From Geminicoccaceae bacterium (GTDB lineage: Bacteria; Pseudomonadota; Alphaproteobacteria; Geminicoccales; Geminicoccaceae), in contig JANQNY010000069.1 of assembly GCA_028279345.1 (NCBI GenBank), forward strand, positions 1 through 64,000: DNA of 64,000 nucleotides. Direction: 5' to 3'. The notes below the pieces were generated by a model. The model did no database searches and was not told the DNA's origin. It saw only the letters and a program-made list of their open reading frames with translations. Both the position numbers and the translations under genes were made by a program. Below are positions 42,459-51,892 of this stretch, one piece after another. How positions within the stretch are numbered: the stretch's first letter is position 1; every line of letters starts with the position of its first letter.

Positions 42459-43326
42459 GGCTGGGCACGTTCGACTGAAACCCGGCGCGCGAGGCTGGAT
42501 CGTCGACTATGCGCGACCGCAATGGTCGGGCCTGCTGGTCGGCCAGCCACTCTCAGAGGCCGAGCTTCGCGTCGGCCGCGTGCACGGGCTTTGCGGCATG
42601 GCGCATCGTATCGCGCTCACGCGTGCCGCGGAGGGCGGCGCACCCATCGCCCCGGAGCGCGCGGCGGCCAGGGAACTTCTGCTGCGCGTCGAGCAGGTGG
42701 AGGCCATGGCGCGGCGGGCAGCGCTGGAGTTCACGACGGCTCTGCGACTGCCGCCTGCGCCCGGCATGGCCGCCCCAGTGCTGAAGGCGGCGGGCCGTGC
42801 GCGCGCCGCCCTCGGGCTCTCTTCCGCACTTGGCCCGCTCGCTCCCGCTGCCACGCTCGGATCGGCGTTCGCCGACCTCAGGGAGGCGTTCGCCCAAGCG
42901 GTGGAGTGTTGCCCGAAGCTCCCACGCGACCGGCTCAGGGTCTTCCGGCCAAGCTTGGTGATGCTGGTAACGCAGGCGTGGGCAGCGCCGGCAAAGCTGC
43001 TGGGCGAGCTTACCACCGCGATCGCCGAGCTCGTGCCCGCCGTCGGCGCGGCGGCGGCCGAGCCGGAACTCGTCGAGGGTCGCGGCAGGGGTATCGCTGC
43101 GACGCACCGGGGCCTGCTCACCTACGACGTGACGGTCGTCTCAGGCCGCGTCGAGCGTGCCGGTTCGACGACGCCGACTGACCTTCGGTTTGGCGGGGAA
43201 GGGACCGCACGCCATATCCTAGCCGATCTCGACCGGCAAGTCGTCGCCGAGGGCAGCCTCACGATCGCGATGTGTGCGCTCGATCCCTGCGTCCCCTGGT
43301 CGGTCGAGGAGCACGTCGATGCATGA
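42448..43326 (+). CDS. hupK: Hydrogenase maturation protein HupK (large-subunit-like)
   Basis: 292 residues from GTG 42448 overlapping the previous gene. HupK proteins are degenerate relatives of the large subunit: here 'RVHGLCGMAHRIALTRA' stands in place of RxCGxC, and 'CALDPCVPWSVEEHV' in place of DPCxxCxxH, so only single cysteines remain of each pair. It probably scaffolds NiFe cofactor assembly. The middle is Ala/Pro-rich helical. hypA starts in its last codons. Confidence 0.9.
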   Translation: MYAEAGHVRLKPGARGWIVDYARPQWSGLLVGQPLSEAELRVGRVHGLCGMAHRIALTRAAEGGAPIAPERAAARELLLRVEQVEAMARRAALEFTTALRLPPAPGMAAPVLKAAGRARAALGLSSALGPLAPAATLGSAFADLREAFAQAVECCPKLPRDRLRVFRPSLVMLVTQAWAAPAKLLGELTTAIAELVPAVGAAAAEPELVEGRGRGIAATHRGLLTYDVTVVSGRVERAGSTTPTDLRFGGEGTARHILADLDRQVVAEGSLTIAMCALDPCVPWSVEEHVDA

Positions 43327-43660
43327 GATGGCACTCGGTCAGGGGCTCGTCGACGCGCTGGTCGAGCAAAGCCGCGTCCACGGGTTCGCCGAGGTCCGGG
43401 CGGTGAAGCTGGCGGTCGGCGCGCTCGGGCACGTCGAGCCCGACGCTCTGGCGTTCTGCTTCGATGTCGTCAGCGCCGGTACGCTCGCGGAAGGCGCGGT
43501 GCTGGAGATCGAGAGGCCGGAGGGCACAGCCCACTGCATGGGGTGCGGAAGCGACGTGACGATCATGAGCCGCGTCGATCCGTGCCCGCTGTGCGGCGGC
43601 TTTCGGCTGATGATCACCGGCGGCGAAGACATGAAGATCAGGGAGTTGGAGGTCCGATAA
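43319..43660 (+). CDS. hypA: Nickel insertion protein HypA
   Basis: 113 residues from ATG 43319, starting '[18 protein letters not shown]' (Ni-binding His2 and Glu3). Zinc site as two CXXC pairs 'CMGCG' and 'CPLCGG'. It hands nickel to the large subunit together with HypB, the next gene, whose ATG shares the final base of its stop codon. Confidence 0.95.
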   Translation: MHEMALGQGLVDALVEQSRVHGFAEVRAVKLAVGALGHVEPDALAFCFDVVSAGTLAEGAVLEIERPEGTAHCMGCGSDVTIMSRVDPCPLCGGFRLMITGGEDMKIRELEVR

Positions 43661-44430
43661 TGTGCGGGTCCTGCGGTTGCGGCTCGGAGAGCCAACTCAC
43701 CACAGCGAGTGGGCACAGCCATAGTCATCCTCACGCGCACGGCGAACACGACCACGGCGCGGCCGCCCGCGTCCTGTCCCTCGAGCTCGATCTGCTGGCG
43801 AAAAACAACGCCATCGCGGCAGCCAACCGGACACGCCTACAGGCGCAAGGAACGCTGGCCTTGAACCTCATGTCGAGCCCAGGCGCCGGCAAGACGACGC
43901 TGCTCGTCGCCACGGTCGAGGCCCTCGCCGACCGCTTGCCGATCGCCGTCGTCGAAGGCGACCAGGCAACCGACAACGACGCTCTGCGCATTCGCGCCAC
44001 AGGCGCGCCGGCCATCCAGGTCAACACCGGCAAGGGCTGCCATCTCGACGCGGGCATGATCGCCCATGCGCTCGATCACGGCATCGCGCCCGAAAGCGGC
44101 ATCCTGTTCATCGAGAATGTCGGCAACCTTGTCTGCCCCGCCGGCTTCGACCTCGGCGAGGCGAAGAAGGTCGTCGTCGTGTCGGTGACCGAAGGGGAGG
44201 ACAAGCCGCTCAAATACCCGGACATGTTCGCGGTCGCCGACCTCGTGCTGGTGAGCAAGCGCGATCTGCTCCCGCACCTCCGGTTCGACATGGACGCGCT
44301 CGTGGCCAATGCGCGGCGCGCCCGCCCCACGGTCGAGATCTTGACCGTCAGTGGGGAGACCGGTGCCGGGATGGACGTCTGGCTCGCTTGGATCGAGCGC
44401 ACGCGCGCGCAACTGCCAGACGCCGCTTGA
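43660..44430 (+). CDS. hypB: Nickel-binding GTPase HypB
   Basis: 256 residues. N-terminal Ni site 'MCGSCGCG', a histidine-rich stretch '[15 protein letters not shown]' (metal storage), then GTPase motifs '[12 protein letters not shown]' (G1), '[14 protein letters not shown]', '[20 protein letters not shown]' and '[11 protein letters not shown]' (G4). It drives nickel insertion with HypA. The His-rich domain is shorter than in Bradyrhizobium HypB. hypF follows in 3 bases. Confidence 0.96.
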   Translation: MCGSCGCGSESQLTTASGHSHSHPHAHGEHDHGAAARVLSLELDLLAKNNAIAAANRTRLQAQGTLALNLMSSPGAGKTTLLVATVEALADRLPIAVVEGDQATDNDALRIRATGAPAIQVNTGKGCHLDAGMIAHALDHGIAPESGILFIENVGNLVCPAGFDLGEAKKVVVVSVTEGEDKPLKYPDMFAVADLVLVSKRDLLPHLRFDMDALVANARRARPTVEILTVSGETGAGMDVWLAWIERTRAQLPDAA

Positions 44431-44433
44431 GCG

Positions 44434-46695
44434 ATGGACGCGCTCCGCTCGCATGAGCCAGCGGCCGTTACTGCGCGCCTTCGCGTGCGGGTTCGCGGGC
44501 TCGTCCAAGGCGTCGGCTTCAGGCCACGGGTCTACACGCTGGCCCAAAGGCACGCGCTCACCGGCTGGGTCCGAAACGACGGCGAGGGCGTATTGCTGGA
44601 GGTCGAAGGTAGAGCCACGCGGGCCTTCCTCGCCGACCTCGCCCATGCTCCACCGCCGCTCGCGCGGATCGATGCCATCGAGCACGATCCGATCCCGACG
44701 CAAGGCGAGCAGGCCTTCCGGATCGACCCGAGCAGCGCCGGGGCGGCTACGACGCGCATCGGCCCTGACACGGTTGTGTGCGACGGCTGCCTCGAAGAGC
44801 TGTTCGATCCGACGGACCGTCGCTGGCGCTACCCGTTCCTCAACTGCACCCATTGCGGGCCGCGCTACACGATCACGCGAGGCCTGCCCTATGACCGCCC
44901 GCGCACGGCGATGGCCCCCTTCTCGATGTGCGAAGCGTGCGCGCGCGAATATGCCGATCCGCTGGACCGCCGCTTTCACGCGCAACCCACGGCGTGCCCG
45001 GACTGCGGCCCACAGCTCTCCGTGCCGATCGAGACCGTCGTCACTGCGCTCGCCGCAGGCGCCATCGTGGCCATCAAGGGCCTAGGTGGATATCAGCTCG
45101 CCTGCGACGCCCGCGACAGCAGCGTCGTGGAACGTCTGCGCCGCCGTAAGCACCGAGACGCGAAGCCCTTTGCGGTGATGGTGGCGAGCTTGGCGGCAGC
45201 GTCCCGGATCGCGCATGTCGACGACCAGGCGGCGGCCCTCCTCGCCGCGCGCGAGCGGCCCATCGTGCTGCTGCCGCGCCGCGAGGACAGCGGCCTCAGC
45301 GACGCCCTGGCACCCGGCCTCGACACCGTAGGTGTCATGCTTCCAGCAGCGCCGCTGCACTACCTGCTCTTCCACGAAGTCGCAGGGCGACCCTCGGGCA
45401 CGGCCTGGCTCGATGCGCCTCCCGATGTGGCCTGGGTGATGACCAGTGCGAACCCCGCCGGGCAGCCGCTCGTGATCGACGACGACGAGGCGCGCGCGTC
45501 GCTGGGCGGCATTGCCGACCTCATCGTGAGCCACGACCGCGGAGTCCTCGTCCGCAATGATGACAGCGTGGTGCAGGCCGACCGCCGCGGACCCGTCTTC
45601 GTGCGTCGCGCGCGCGGCTACGTGCCCACGCCGATCCACCTCGACCGCGACCGTCCTCCGGTGCTGGCGCTCGGCGGCTACCTCAAAACCACCATCTGCG
45701 TCACCCGCGGCCGCGAGGCGTACCTCTCGCAACACGTCGGTGATCTAGACGACCACGCCACAAGACGGTTTCACGACGAGGTTCGAGAGCACCTGCTGGC
45801 TCTCGTCCAGAGCACACCCATAGCGGTCGCGCATGATCTGCATCCCGACTTCCCTTCGACCCGCGCGGCGCGGTCGGTGGGCCTGCCGACAGTCGCCGTG
45901 CAGCACCACCACGCGCATCTGGCCGCCGTAGCGGCGGAACATCGGCATACGGGCCCGCTCTTGGGTCTGGCGCTGGACGGGGTCGGCTACGGCCCGGACG
46001 GCACGATCTGGGGCGGGGAGCTGCTCGACATCGACGGTGCCCGCTACGAGCGGCTCGCGCGGTTGGCGCCGCTCCGGCAGCCCGGAGGCGACCGCGCCGC
46101 CTTGGAGCCTTGGCGCATGGCCGCGGCGGCGCTGTGGGCGCTCGGGCGCGGCGAGGAGATCGAATCGCGCTTCCCCGCAGAACGAAGCGCGCCCGCGATC
46201 GCCAGCGTGATCGAGCGCCGGCTCAACACACCTGAGACGTCGAGCCTGGGCCGGATGTTCGACGCCGCCGCAGCGCTGCTCGGCGTCGCGACGACCAGCG
46301 CCTACGAGGGCGAGGCGGCGATGCGCCTCGAAGCCCTGGTTCGCCGGCCGGTGACATCGGAGGCGTTCGGCTTCACGCCTGAAGGAGAGCTCGATCTCCG
46401 TCCGCTGTTCGAACGGCTCGCGGGAGTGGACGCGCAGACCGGCGCCGAGCTGTTCCACGGCACGCTGATCCATGCCCTAGCCGGGTGGCTCGAGGACCAC
46501 GCGCACGGTCGCGGCCGCTCGACCGTGGCGCTCGGCGGCGGCTGCCTCCTGAACCGGGTGCTCCGCCAGGGGCTCGTCGAAACCCTCGAGGCAAGCGGAC
46601 TGACCGTGCTCACGCCTCGACTTGCGCCCCCCGGCGATGGCGGCCTCAGCCTCGGTCAAGCCTGGGTCGCCGCACACACCGTCGAAGGGAGTTGA
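44434..46695 (+). CDS. hypF: Carbamoyltransferase HypF
   Basis: 753 residues, full length. Acylphosphatase domain 'GLVQGVGFRPRVYTLAQ' (about 18-35), two zinc-finger-like CXXC blocks ('CDGCLEELFDP', 'CTHCGPRYTITRGLPYDRP', 'CEACAREYADP', 'CPDCGPQL'), YrdC-type domain ('AAGAIVAIKGLGGYQLACDA') and a Kae1-like C-terminal domain with 'VQHHHAHLAAVAAEH' and 'LGGGCLLNRVLR'. It makes thiocarboxamide on HypE from carbamoyl phosphate, the source of CN ligands. Confidence 0.96.
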   Translation: MDALRSHEPAAVTARLRVRVRGLVQGVGFRPRVYTLAQRHALTGWVRNDGEGVLLEVEGRATRAFLADLAHAPPPLARIDAIEHDPIPTQGEQAFRIDPSSAGAATTRIGPDTVVCDGCLEELFDPTDRRWRYPFLNCTHCGPRYTITRGLPYDRPRTAMAPFSMCEACAREYADPLDRRFHAQPTACPDCGPQLSVPIETVVTALAAGAIVAIKGLGGYQLACDARDSSVVERLRRRKHRDAKPFAVMVASLAAASRIAHVDDQAAALLAARERPIVLLPRREDSGLSDALAPGLDTVGVMLPAAPLHYLLFHEVAGRPSGTAWLDAPPDVAWVMTSANPAGQPLVIDDDEARASLGGIADLIVSHDRGVLVRNDDSVVQADRRGPVFVRRARGYVPTPIHLDRDRPPVLALGGYLKTTICVTRGREAYLSQHVGDLDDHATRRFHDEVREHLLALVQSTPIAVAHDLHPDFPSTRAARSVGLPTVAVQHHHAHLAAVAAEHRHTGPLLGLALDGVGYGPDGTIWGGELLDIDGARYERLARLAPLRQPGGDRAALEPWRMAAAALWALGRGEEIESRFPAERSAPAIASVIERRLNTPETSSLGRMFDAAAALLGVATTSAYEGEAAMRLEALVRRPVTSEAFGFTPEGELDLRPLFERLAGVDAQTGAELFHGTLIHALAGWLEDHAHGRGRSTVALGGGCLLNRVLRQGLVETLEASGLTVLTPRLAPPGDGGLSLGQAWVAAHTVEGS

Positions 46696-46698
46696 TCG

Positions 46699-46944
46699 AT
46701 GTGTCTCGCGGTTCCGGCGCAGGTGACGAGGCTGATCGACGACGAGTGGTGCGTCGTGGACCTCGGCGGCGTGCGGAAGGAGGTCTCGACGGCACTCGTC
46801 GAGGACGTCCGCGAGGGCGAGTACCTCATCATCCACGTCGGCTACGCGCTCGGGCGCATCGACACGGCCGAGGCCGAGCAGACGCTGGCGATGCTCGAGC
46901 TACAGGCGGAGGCGCGTCAGGAACTCGAAGAGCATGCGCCATGA
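46699..46944 (+). CDS. hypC: Hydrogenase assembly chaperone HypC
   Basis: 81 residues starting 'MCLAVPAQVTRLIDDEWCVV' (functional Cys2), then 'VEDVREGEYLIIHVGYALGRIDTAEAEQTL'. It forms the scaffold with HypD on which Fe(CN)2CO is built. The start lies 3 bases after hypF. hypD begins in its stop codon. Confidence 0.95.
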   Translation: MCLAVPAQVTRLIDDEWCVVDLGGVRKEVSTALVEDVREGEYLIIHVGYALGRIDTAEAEQTLAMLELQAEARQELEEHAP

Positions 46945-48077
46945 AGTATGTCGACGAGTTCCGGGACGGACGCCTCGCCAAAGCGGTCCGTGCGCAGCTG
47001 CATGCGGAAGCCGACCCCGGTCGCTCCTACCGGCTCATGGAGTTCTGCGGCGGCCATACGCACGCCATCTTCCGCTACGGCGTCCAGGATTTGCTGCCCG
47101 CCTCGGTCGAGATGGTGCACGGGCCCGGCTGTCCGGTCTGCGTCCTTCCGGTCAGTCGGCTCGACATGGCGATCGAGATCGCGGAGCGCACCGAGGTCAT
47201 CCTCTGCTCCTACGGCGATATGCTGCGCGTACCCGGCTCGAAGCGGCGGTCGCTCCTGAAGGCCAAGGCCGACGGCGCGGATGTCCGGATGGTCTATTCC
47301 GCCGCCGATGCGCTCGCACTCGCGCGCGCCAACCCCGACCGTGAGGTCGTCTTCTTCGCCATCGGCTTCGAGACGACGACGCCGCCCACGGCCGTCGCGT
47401 TGAAGCGCGCGGTCGACGAGGGCCTCACCAACTTCAGCGTCTTCTGCAACCACGTGCTCACGCCCGCCGCCATCGCCTCGATCCTCGAGAGCCCGGAGGT
47501 GCGCGAGATCGGCACGGTCGGCATCGACGGCTTTCTTGGGCCCGCGCATGTGAGCGTCGTGATCGGCTCGGAACCTTACGAGTTCTTCGCCGAGGAGTAC
47601 GCCAAGCCGGTGGTCATCGCCGGCTTCGAGCCGCTCGATGTGCTGCAGTCGATCCTCATGCTGGTCCGCCAGCTCAACGAGGGACGCGCCTCTGTCGAGA
47701 ATCAATACACCCGCGCCGTGACACGTGAGGGCAACCTTCGCGCGCAAGCGCTGGTGGCCGAGCTGTTCGAACTCAGGAAGGACTTCGAATGGCGAGGTCT
47801 TGGCCGGGTCGCCTACAGTGCCCTACGCATCAAGGAGCACTTCGCCGCATTTGACGCCGAGGCGAAGTTCGCGCCCGCCGAGCGCAAGGCACGCGAGAAC
47901 CGCGAGTGCAAGTGCCCGCAGATCCTCCGCGGCGCCGCCAAGCCCCACGACTGCAAGCTCTTCGGCACCGTGTGCGTGCCCGAGAACCCGATCGGCTCGT
48001 GCATGGTCTCCGCGGAAGGAGCTTGCGCCGCCTATTGGACCTATCGCCGGCACGAGACGATGCGCCGGATCGCATGA
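46941..48077 (+). CDS. hypD: Fe-S protein HypD
   Basis: 378 residues from ATG 46941; the longer frame upstream is spurious. Motifs 'RLMEFCGGHTHAIFRYG', 'HGPGCPVCVLP', 'GFETTTPPTA' and the C-terminal cluster ligands 'ENRECKCPQILRG' and 'CKLFGTVCVPENPIGSCMVS'. It assembles the Fe(CN)2CO unit with HypC. hypE overlaps its stop by 4 bases. Confidence 0.96.
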   Translation: MKYVDEFRDGRLAKAVRAQLHAEADPGRSYRLMEFCGGHTHAIFRYGVQDLLPASVEMVHGPGCPVCVLPVSRLDMAIEIAERTEVILCSYGDMLRVPGSKRRSLLKAKADGADVRMVYSAADALALARANPDREVVFFAIGFETTTPPTAVALKRAVDEGLTNFSVFCNHVLTPAAIASILESPEVREIGTVGIDGFLGPAHVSVVIGSEPYEFFAEEYAKPVVIAGFEPLDVLQSILMLVRQLNEGRASVENQYTRAVTREGNLRAQALVAELFELRKDFEWRGLGRVAYSALRIKEHFAAFDAEAKFAPAERKARENRECKCPQILRGAAKPHDCKLFGTVCVPENPIGSCMVSAEGACAAYWTYRRHETMRRIA

Positions 48078-49105
48078 GCAGCGCCGTTTTCGATTTCGGG
48101 GCCGAACGGGTCGAGCTGGCCCACGGTGCGGGTGGCCGCTCGATGGCGGACCTCATCGACGGGCTGTTCAAGCGTCATCTCGCCAACGCGTGGCTCGACC
48201 GCGGCGAGGACAGCGCGGTTCTCGACCGCCCGCGCGGGCGGATCGCCGTCACGACCGACAGCTACGTGATCAGCCCGTTCGTCTTTCCGGGCGGCGACAT
48301 CGGCTCGCTCGCCGTCCACGGCACGATCAACGACCTGGCGATGGTCGGCGCACGACCCAGGGCGCTCACGGCGGGCTTCATCCTCGAGGAGGGCTTGGCA
48401 CTCACCGACCTCGACCGCATCGCTGCGTCGATGGCGGCGGCGGCGGTTGGCGCCGGCGTCGCTGTGGTCAGCGGCGACACGAAGGTGGTCGAACGCGGCA
48501 AAGGGGACGGCCTCTTCATCACGACCACCGGCTTGGGCGAGATCGCCCCCGGCGTCGAGCTGGCGATCGACCGTATCGCCGTCGGTGATGCCGTCATCGT
48601 CAGCGGCACGCTCGGCGACCACGGCGTCGCCGTCATGTCCAGGCGTGCGGGGATCGCCTTCGAGACCGAGATCCTCTCGGACAGCGCCCCGCTCCACGAC
48701 CTGGTGGCGACGATGCTGGAGGCTGTCCCCGACCTCCGAGCCTTGCGCGACCCCACCCGCGGCGGCGTGGCCGCGACGTTGAACGAAATCGCAGCCGCAC
48801 GCGGCATCGCCATCGAGCTTCAGGCCGATCGGCTACCCGTCCGCGAGGGCGTCAAAGGCGCCTGCGAGCTGCTCGGTCTCGACCCGCTCTACGTCGCGAA
48901 TGAAGGTAAGCTCGTCGCCTTCTGCCCGCCCGACGCGGCGGATGTGCTCGTCGCCGCCATGCGTGCGCATCCGCTCGGTCGCGACGCCTGCGTTATGGGC
49001 AGCGTGATGGACGGTCCTCCGGGGCTCGTCGAGCTGGAGACGGGCTTCGGCGGACGCAGGGTCGTCGACTGGCTCGCGGGTGATCAGCTACCGCGCATCT
49101 GCTGA
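48074..49105 (+). CDS. hypE: Hydrogenase maturation protein HypE
   Basis: 343 residues from ATG 48074. ATP-dependent dehydratase of the PurM/ThiL fold: 'LAHGAGGRSMADLIDGLF', 'TDSYVISPFVFPGGDIGSLAVHGTINDLAM', 'SGDTKVVERG' and 'RDPTRGGVAATLNEIA'. It ends in 'PRIC', the C-terminal cysteine that HypF carbamoylates and HypE converts to thiocyanate. hypX follows 8 bases later. Confidence 0.97.
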   Translation: MSSAVFDFGAERVELAHGAGGRSMADLIDGLFKRHLANAWLDRGEDSAVLDRPRGRIAVTTDSYVISPFVFPGGDIGSLAVHGTINDLAMVGARPRALTAGFILEEGLALTDLDRIAASMAAAAVGAGVAVVSGDTKVVERGKGDGLFITTTGLGEIAPGVELAIDRIAVGDAVIVSGTLGDHGVAVMSRRAGIAFETEILSDSAPLHDLVATMLEAVPDLRALRDPTRGGVAATLNEIAAARGIAIELQADRLPVREGVKGACELLGLDPLYVANEGKLVAFCPPDAADVLVAAMRAHPLGRDACVMGSVMDGPPGLVELETGFGGRRVVDWLAGDQLPRIC

Positions 49106-49113
49106 GCGGACGG

Positions 49114-50838
49114 ATGCGCATCCTCCTCCTCACCCGCAGCTTCAACAGCCTCACCCAACGGCTGTTCGTCGAACTCGAAGCCCTGGGCCATGAGCTTTCG
49201 GTCGAGTTCGACGTCAACGCACCGGTGATGGAGGAGGCCGTCGAGCTGTTCGACCCGCGTCTCGTCCTGTGCCCCTATCTCACACGGCGCTTGCCGGAGA
49301 CGATCTGGCGACGCGTGCCGACGTTGATCGTCCATCCGGGCATCGTCGGCGATCGTGGGCCATCGGCGCTCGACTGGGCGATCATGGAGGGCGTGGACGA
49401 GTGGGGCGTGACGCTGCTCCAGGCCGACGCCGAGCTGGATGCCGGAGACATCTGGGCGGAACGCCGCTTTCCCATGCGCACCGCTTCGAAGAGCAGTCTC
49501 TATCGTGAGGAGGTCACCGAAGCCGCAGTTGCCTGCGTCCTCGAAACGGTGACGCAGGTCGCGGCCGGCGGCGTCGAGCCGGTGCCGCTGGCCCGACATC
49601 CGCGCGCGGACGGCCGGCTTCGCCCACGGATGACACAATCCGACCGCGCCATCGATTGGCAGCGCGATCCGACGTCGACCGTCGTCACGAGGATCAACGC
49701 CGCCGACGGCCAGCCCGGCGTGCGTACGCGCCTCGCGGGGCGCCAGCTCTACGCCTACGACGCTCGTCTCGAGGATCGGCTGGGCGGGCCGCCCGGCGCG
49801 CTGCTGGCGCGACGGCATGAGGCGGTGTGCGTCGGCACCATCGACGGCGCGCTGTGGCTTGGCCAGCTGCGCGCGGTCCCCGCCGACGAAGGTGAGCCGA
49901 CGGTCAAGCTGCCGGCGACCGCCGTGCTCGCCGACGTCGTCACCGATCTGCCTGCCTCGCCACTGCCGCTGAGGGCCACGACCGCGCGCACCTGGCAGGA
50001 TATCCGTTACCGCGAGGCGGATGGCATCGGTTGGCTGCGCTTCGACTTTGCGGGCGGCGGCATGAGCACCGCTCAGTGTCGTCGGCTGCTACGCGCCTTG
50101 AACCACGCCCGCAAGCAACCCTGTCGGGTGCTCGTCCTCGAAGGCGGTCGCGCGTTCTGGTCGAACGGCATGCACCTCCCCATCATCGAGACGGCCGCCA
50201 GCCCGGCGGAGGCGAGCTGGTCCAACATCAACGCGCTCGACGATCTGGCAACTGCCCTCGTCGAGACGACCGACAAGCTCGTCATCGCCGCGCTGCGGGG
50301 CAATGCCGGCGCCGGCGGGGTGTTCCTCGCGCTCGCCGCCGATCGGGTGCTCGCCCGCCGATCGGTCGTGCTGAACCCACACTACAAGAACATGGGGAAC
50401 CTCTACGGCTCGGAACTCTGGACCTACACCCTGCCGCGACGGATGTCGGCGGCTGAGCGAGAGGCGCTGATGGCGCGGCGCACGCCCATGGGCGCAGCGG
50501 AAGCCCTGCGGCTCGGTCTGGTCGACGAGCTGCTTGCTACCGATCGTCGTAAAGCTGCGAGGGAGGTCCACGCCTACGCGCTAGCGCTCGCGCAGGACCC
50601 GCACCTCAAGGCGCTTTTGGCGGCGAAGGCGGCGGCTCGATGCTCGGACGAGGCGGTGCAGCCGCTCGCCGCCTATCGCGACCTAGAGCTCGAGCGGATG
50701 CACAAGGCGTTCTTCGGCTTCGACTCGAGCTATCACGTCGCCCGCCACCGCTTCGTGCACAAGATCCCCGCCGCCCGCACACCGCTGCATTTGGCCCGAC
50801 ACCGGCAGACCACAAAGGCACGACAAGCCCGACCCTGA
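49114..50838 (+). CDS. hypX: HypX/HoxX, aerobic CO-ligand synthesis protein
   Basis: 574 residues, two domains. The N-terminal half resembles N10-formyl-THF transferases ('LIVHPGIVGDRGPSALDWAI', 'WGVTLLQADAELDAGDIWAE', 'RPRMTQSDRAIDW'). The C-terminal half is a crotonase fold ('RALNHARKQPCRVLVLEGG', 'LRGNAGAGGVFLALAADRV', 'NPHYKNMGNLYGSELWTYTLP'). HypX makes the active-site CO from formyl-CoA under aerobic conditions, so its presence points to H2 oxidation with oxygen. Last gene of the operon; about 160 bases separate it from the next gene. Confidence 0.95.
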   Translation: MRILLLTRSFNSLTQRLFVELEALGHELSVEFDVNAPVMEEAVELFDPRLVLCPYLTRRLPETIWRRVPTLIVHPGIVGDRGPSALDWAIMEGVDEWGVTLLQADAELDAGDIWAERRFPMRTASKSSLYREEVTEAAVACVLETVTQVAAGGVEPVPLARHPRADGRLRPRMTQSDRAIDWQRDPTSTVVTRINAADGQPGVRTRLAGRQLYAYDARLEDRLGGPPGALLARRHEAVCVGTIDGALWLGQLRAVPADEGEPTVKLPATAVLADVVTDLPASPLPLRATTARTWQDIRYREADGIGWLRFDFAGGGMSTAQCRRLLRALNHARKQPCRVLVLEGGRAFWSNGMHLPIIETAASPAEASWSNINALDDLATALVETTDKLVIAALRGNAGAGGVFLALAADRVLARRSVVLNPHYKNMGNLYGSELWTYTLPRRMSAAEREALMARRTPMGAAEALRLGLVDELLATDRRKAAREVHAYALALAQDPHLKALLAAKAAARCSDEAVQPLAAYRDLELERMHKAFFGFDSSYHVARHRFVHKIPAARTPLHLARHRQTTKARQARP

Positions 50839-50997
50839 CATCTCGGAACAGCTCACGTCCTACTCGTCCTGGCCGCGCAGCTCTTGTTCGTCCTCTCGGC
50901 GCGCCAAGACGTCAGTCGTGATCCTCCCAATCGGCTTGACGTGGTTCGGCCGCTACGGCCGGATGGAGGCGGTCGACCTGAGAGGACACCTGGTCCC

Positions 50998-51876
50998 GTG
51001 GAAAGCTACAGCACCTCGAACCCTCGCGTCCCCTACCGCATGATGCACGAGCAGCCGGCGTTGCCGCCGCTCAGGGGCAAACGCCTGCTCGTGCATGTGG
51101 CGGTCAACGTCGAGTTCTGGCCCTTCGACCAGAGCATGCCGCGGGCCATCCTGCCGGCGCCGCACGGCCAGAGCCCGATCCCCGATGTCGGCAATTTCGC
51201 CTGGGTCGAGTACGGCATGCGCAACGGCATGTCGCGGCTACTCCACGTTCTGGGAGAGCGCGGCATCGAGGCGAGCGCGCTCCTGAACGCCGCCTGCTGC
51301 GATGTCTACCCGCAATGTGCCGACGCCATGCTGGCGGCGGGCTGGGAGTTCGTGGGGCATGGCTGGCTGCAGCGCTCGCTGCAGCGCGAGGCCGACGAAG
51401 AGGCCGTCATCGTGCGGAGCCTGGAGCGCTTGCGCTCGTTCTCGGGCCAGCCGGTGCGTGGCTGGCTCGGGCCCGGGCTCGGTCAGACCTTCGACACGCC
51501 CGATCTCTTGAAGAAGCATGGCGTCGACTGGGTTTCCGACTGGTACGTCGACGACGTCCCGTGCTGGCTGGAGACGCAACACGGCCGCATGGTCGCGATG
51601 CCCTACACGGTCGAGCTCAACGATGTGCCGATCTGGGTCATCGAGAAGCAGAAGTCGGACGAGATGCACCGACGTGTCGAGGCCACGCTCGAGGTCTATG
51701 ACCACGAGCTCCAGCACAACCCGCGGGTGCTCACGCTCGCACTACATCCACACGTTATCGGTGTGCCGCACCGCATGGCCTGGTTCACACGGACGCTCGA
51801 CCTGCTGCTCGCGCGCGACGATACGCTGTTCGTGACCGGTTCCGAGATCTGCGACTGGTTCATTGCCGCCGCCTGA
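50998..51876 (+). CDS. Polysaccharide-deacetylase-fold hydrolase (PuuE/allantoinase-like)
   Basis: 292 residues from GTG 50998, chosen because related proteins start shortly before 'STSNPRVPYRM'. Motifs 'LLVHVAVNVEFWPFDQSMP', 'DVGNFAWVEYGMRNGMSRLL', 'WEFVGHGWLQRSL', 'VRGWLGPGLGQTFDTPDLL' and 'LALHPHVIGVPHRM' are typical of the PuuE-like branch of NodB-type enzymes that open cyclic amides such as allantoin or hydroxyhydantoins. Substrate unknown. It converges with the TRAP operon only 16 bases away. An ATG at 51040 is an alternative start. Confidence 0.78.
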   Translation: MESYSTSNPRVPYRMMHEQPALPPLRGKRLLVHVAVNVEFWPFDQSMPRAILPAPHGQSPIPDVGNFAWVEYGMRNGMSRLLHVLGERGIEASALLNAACCDVYPQCADAMLAAGWEFVGHGWLQRSLQREADEEAVIVRSLERLRSFSGQPVRGWLGPGLGQTFDTPDLLKKHGVDWVSDWYVDDVPCWLETQHGRMVAMPYTVELNDVPIWVIEKQKSDEMHRRVEATLEVYDHELQHNPRVLTLALHPHVIGVPHRMAWFTRTLDLLLARDDTLFVTGSEICDWFIAAA

Positions 51877-51892
51877 CCAGCCGGCCCGGGCT

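Noticed and set aside
50843-50870. GGAAC element before the deacetylase-like gene
   Set aside because: No CGTT at 16 or 17 bases downstream, so it is not an EcfG promoter.
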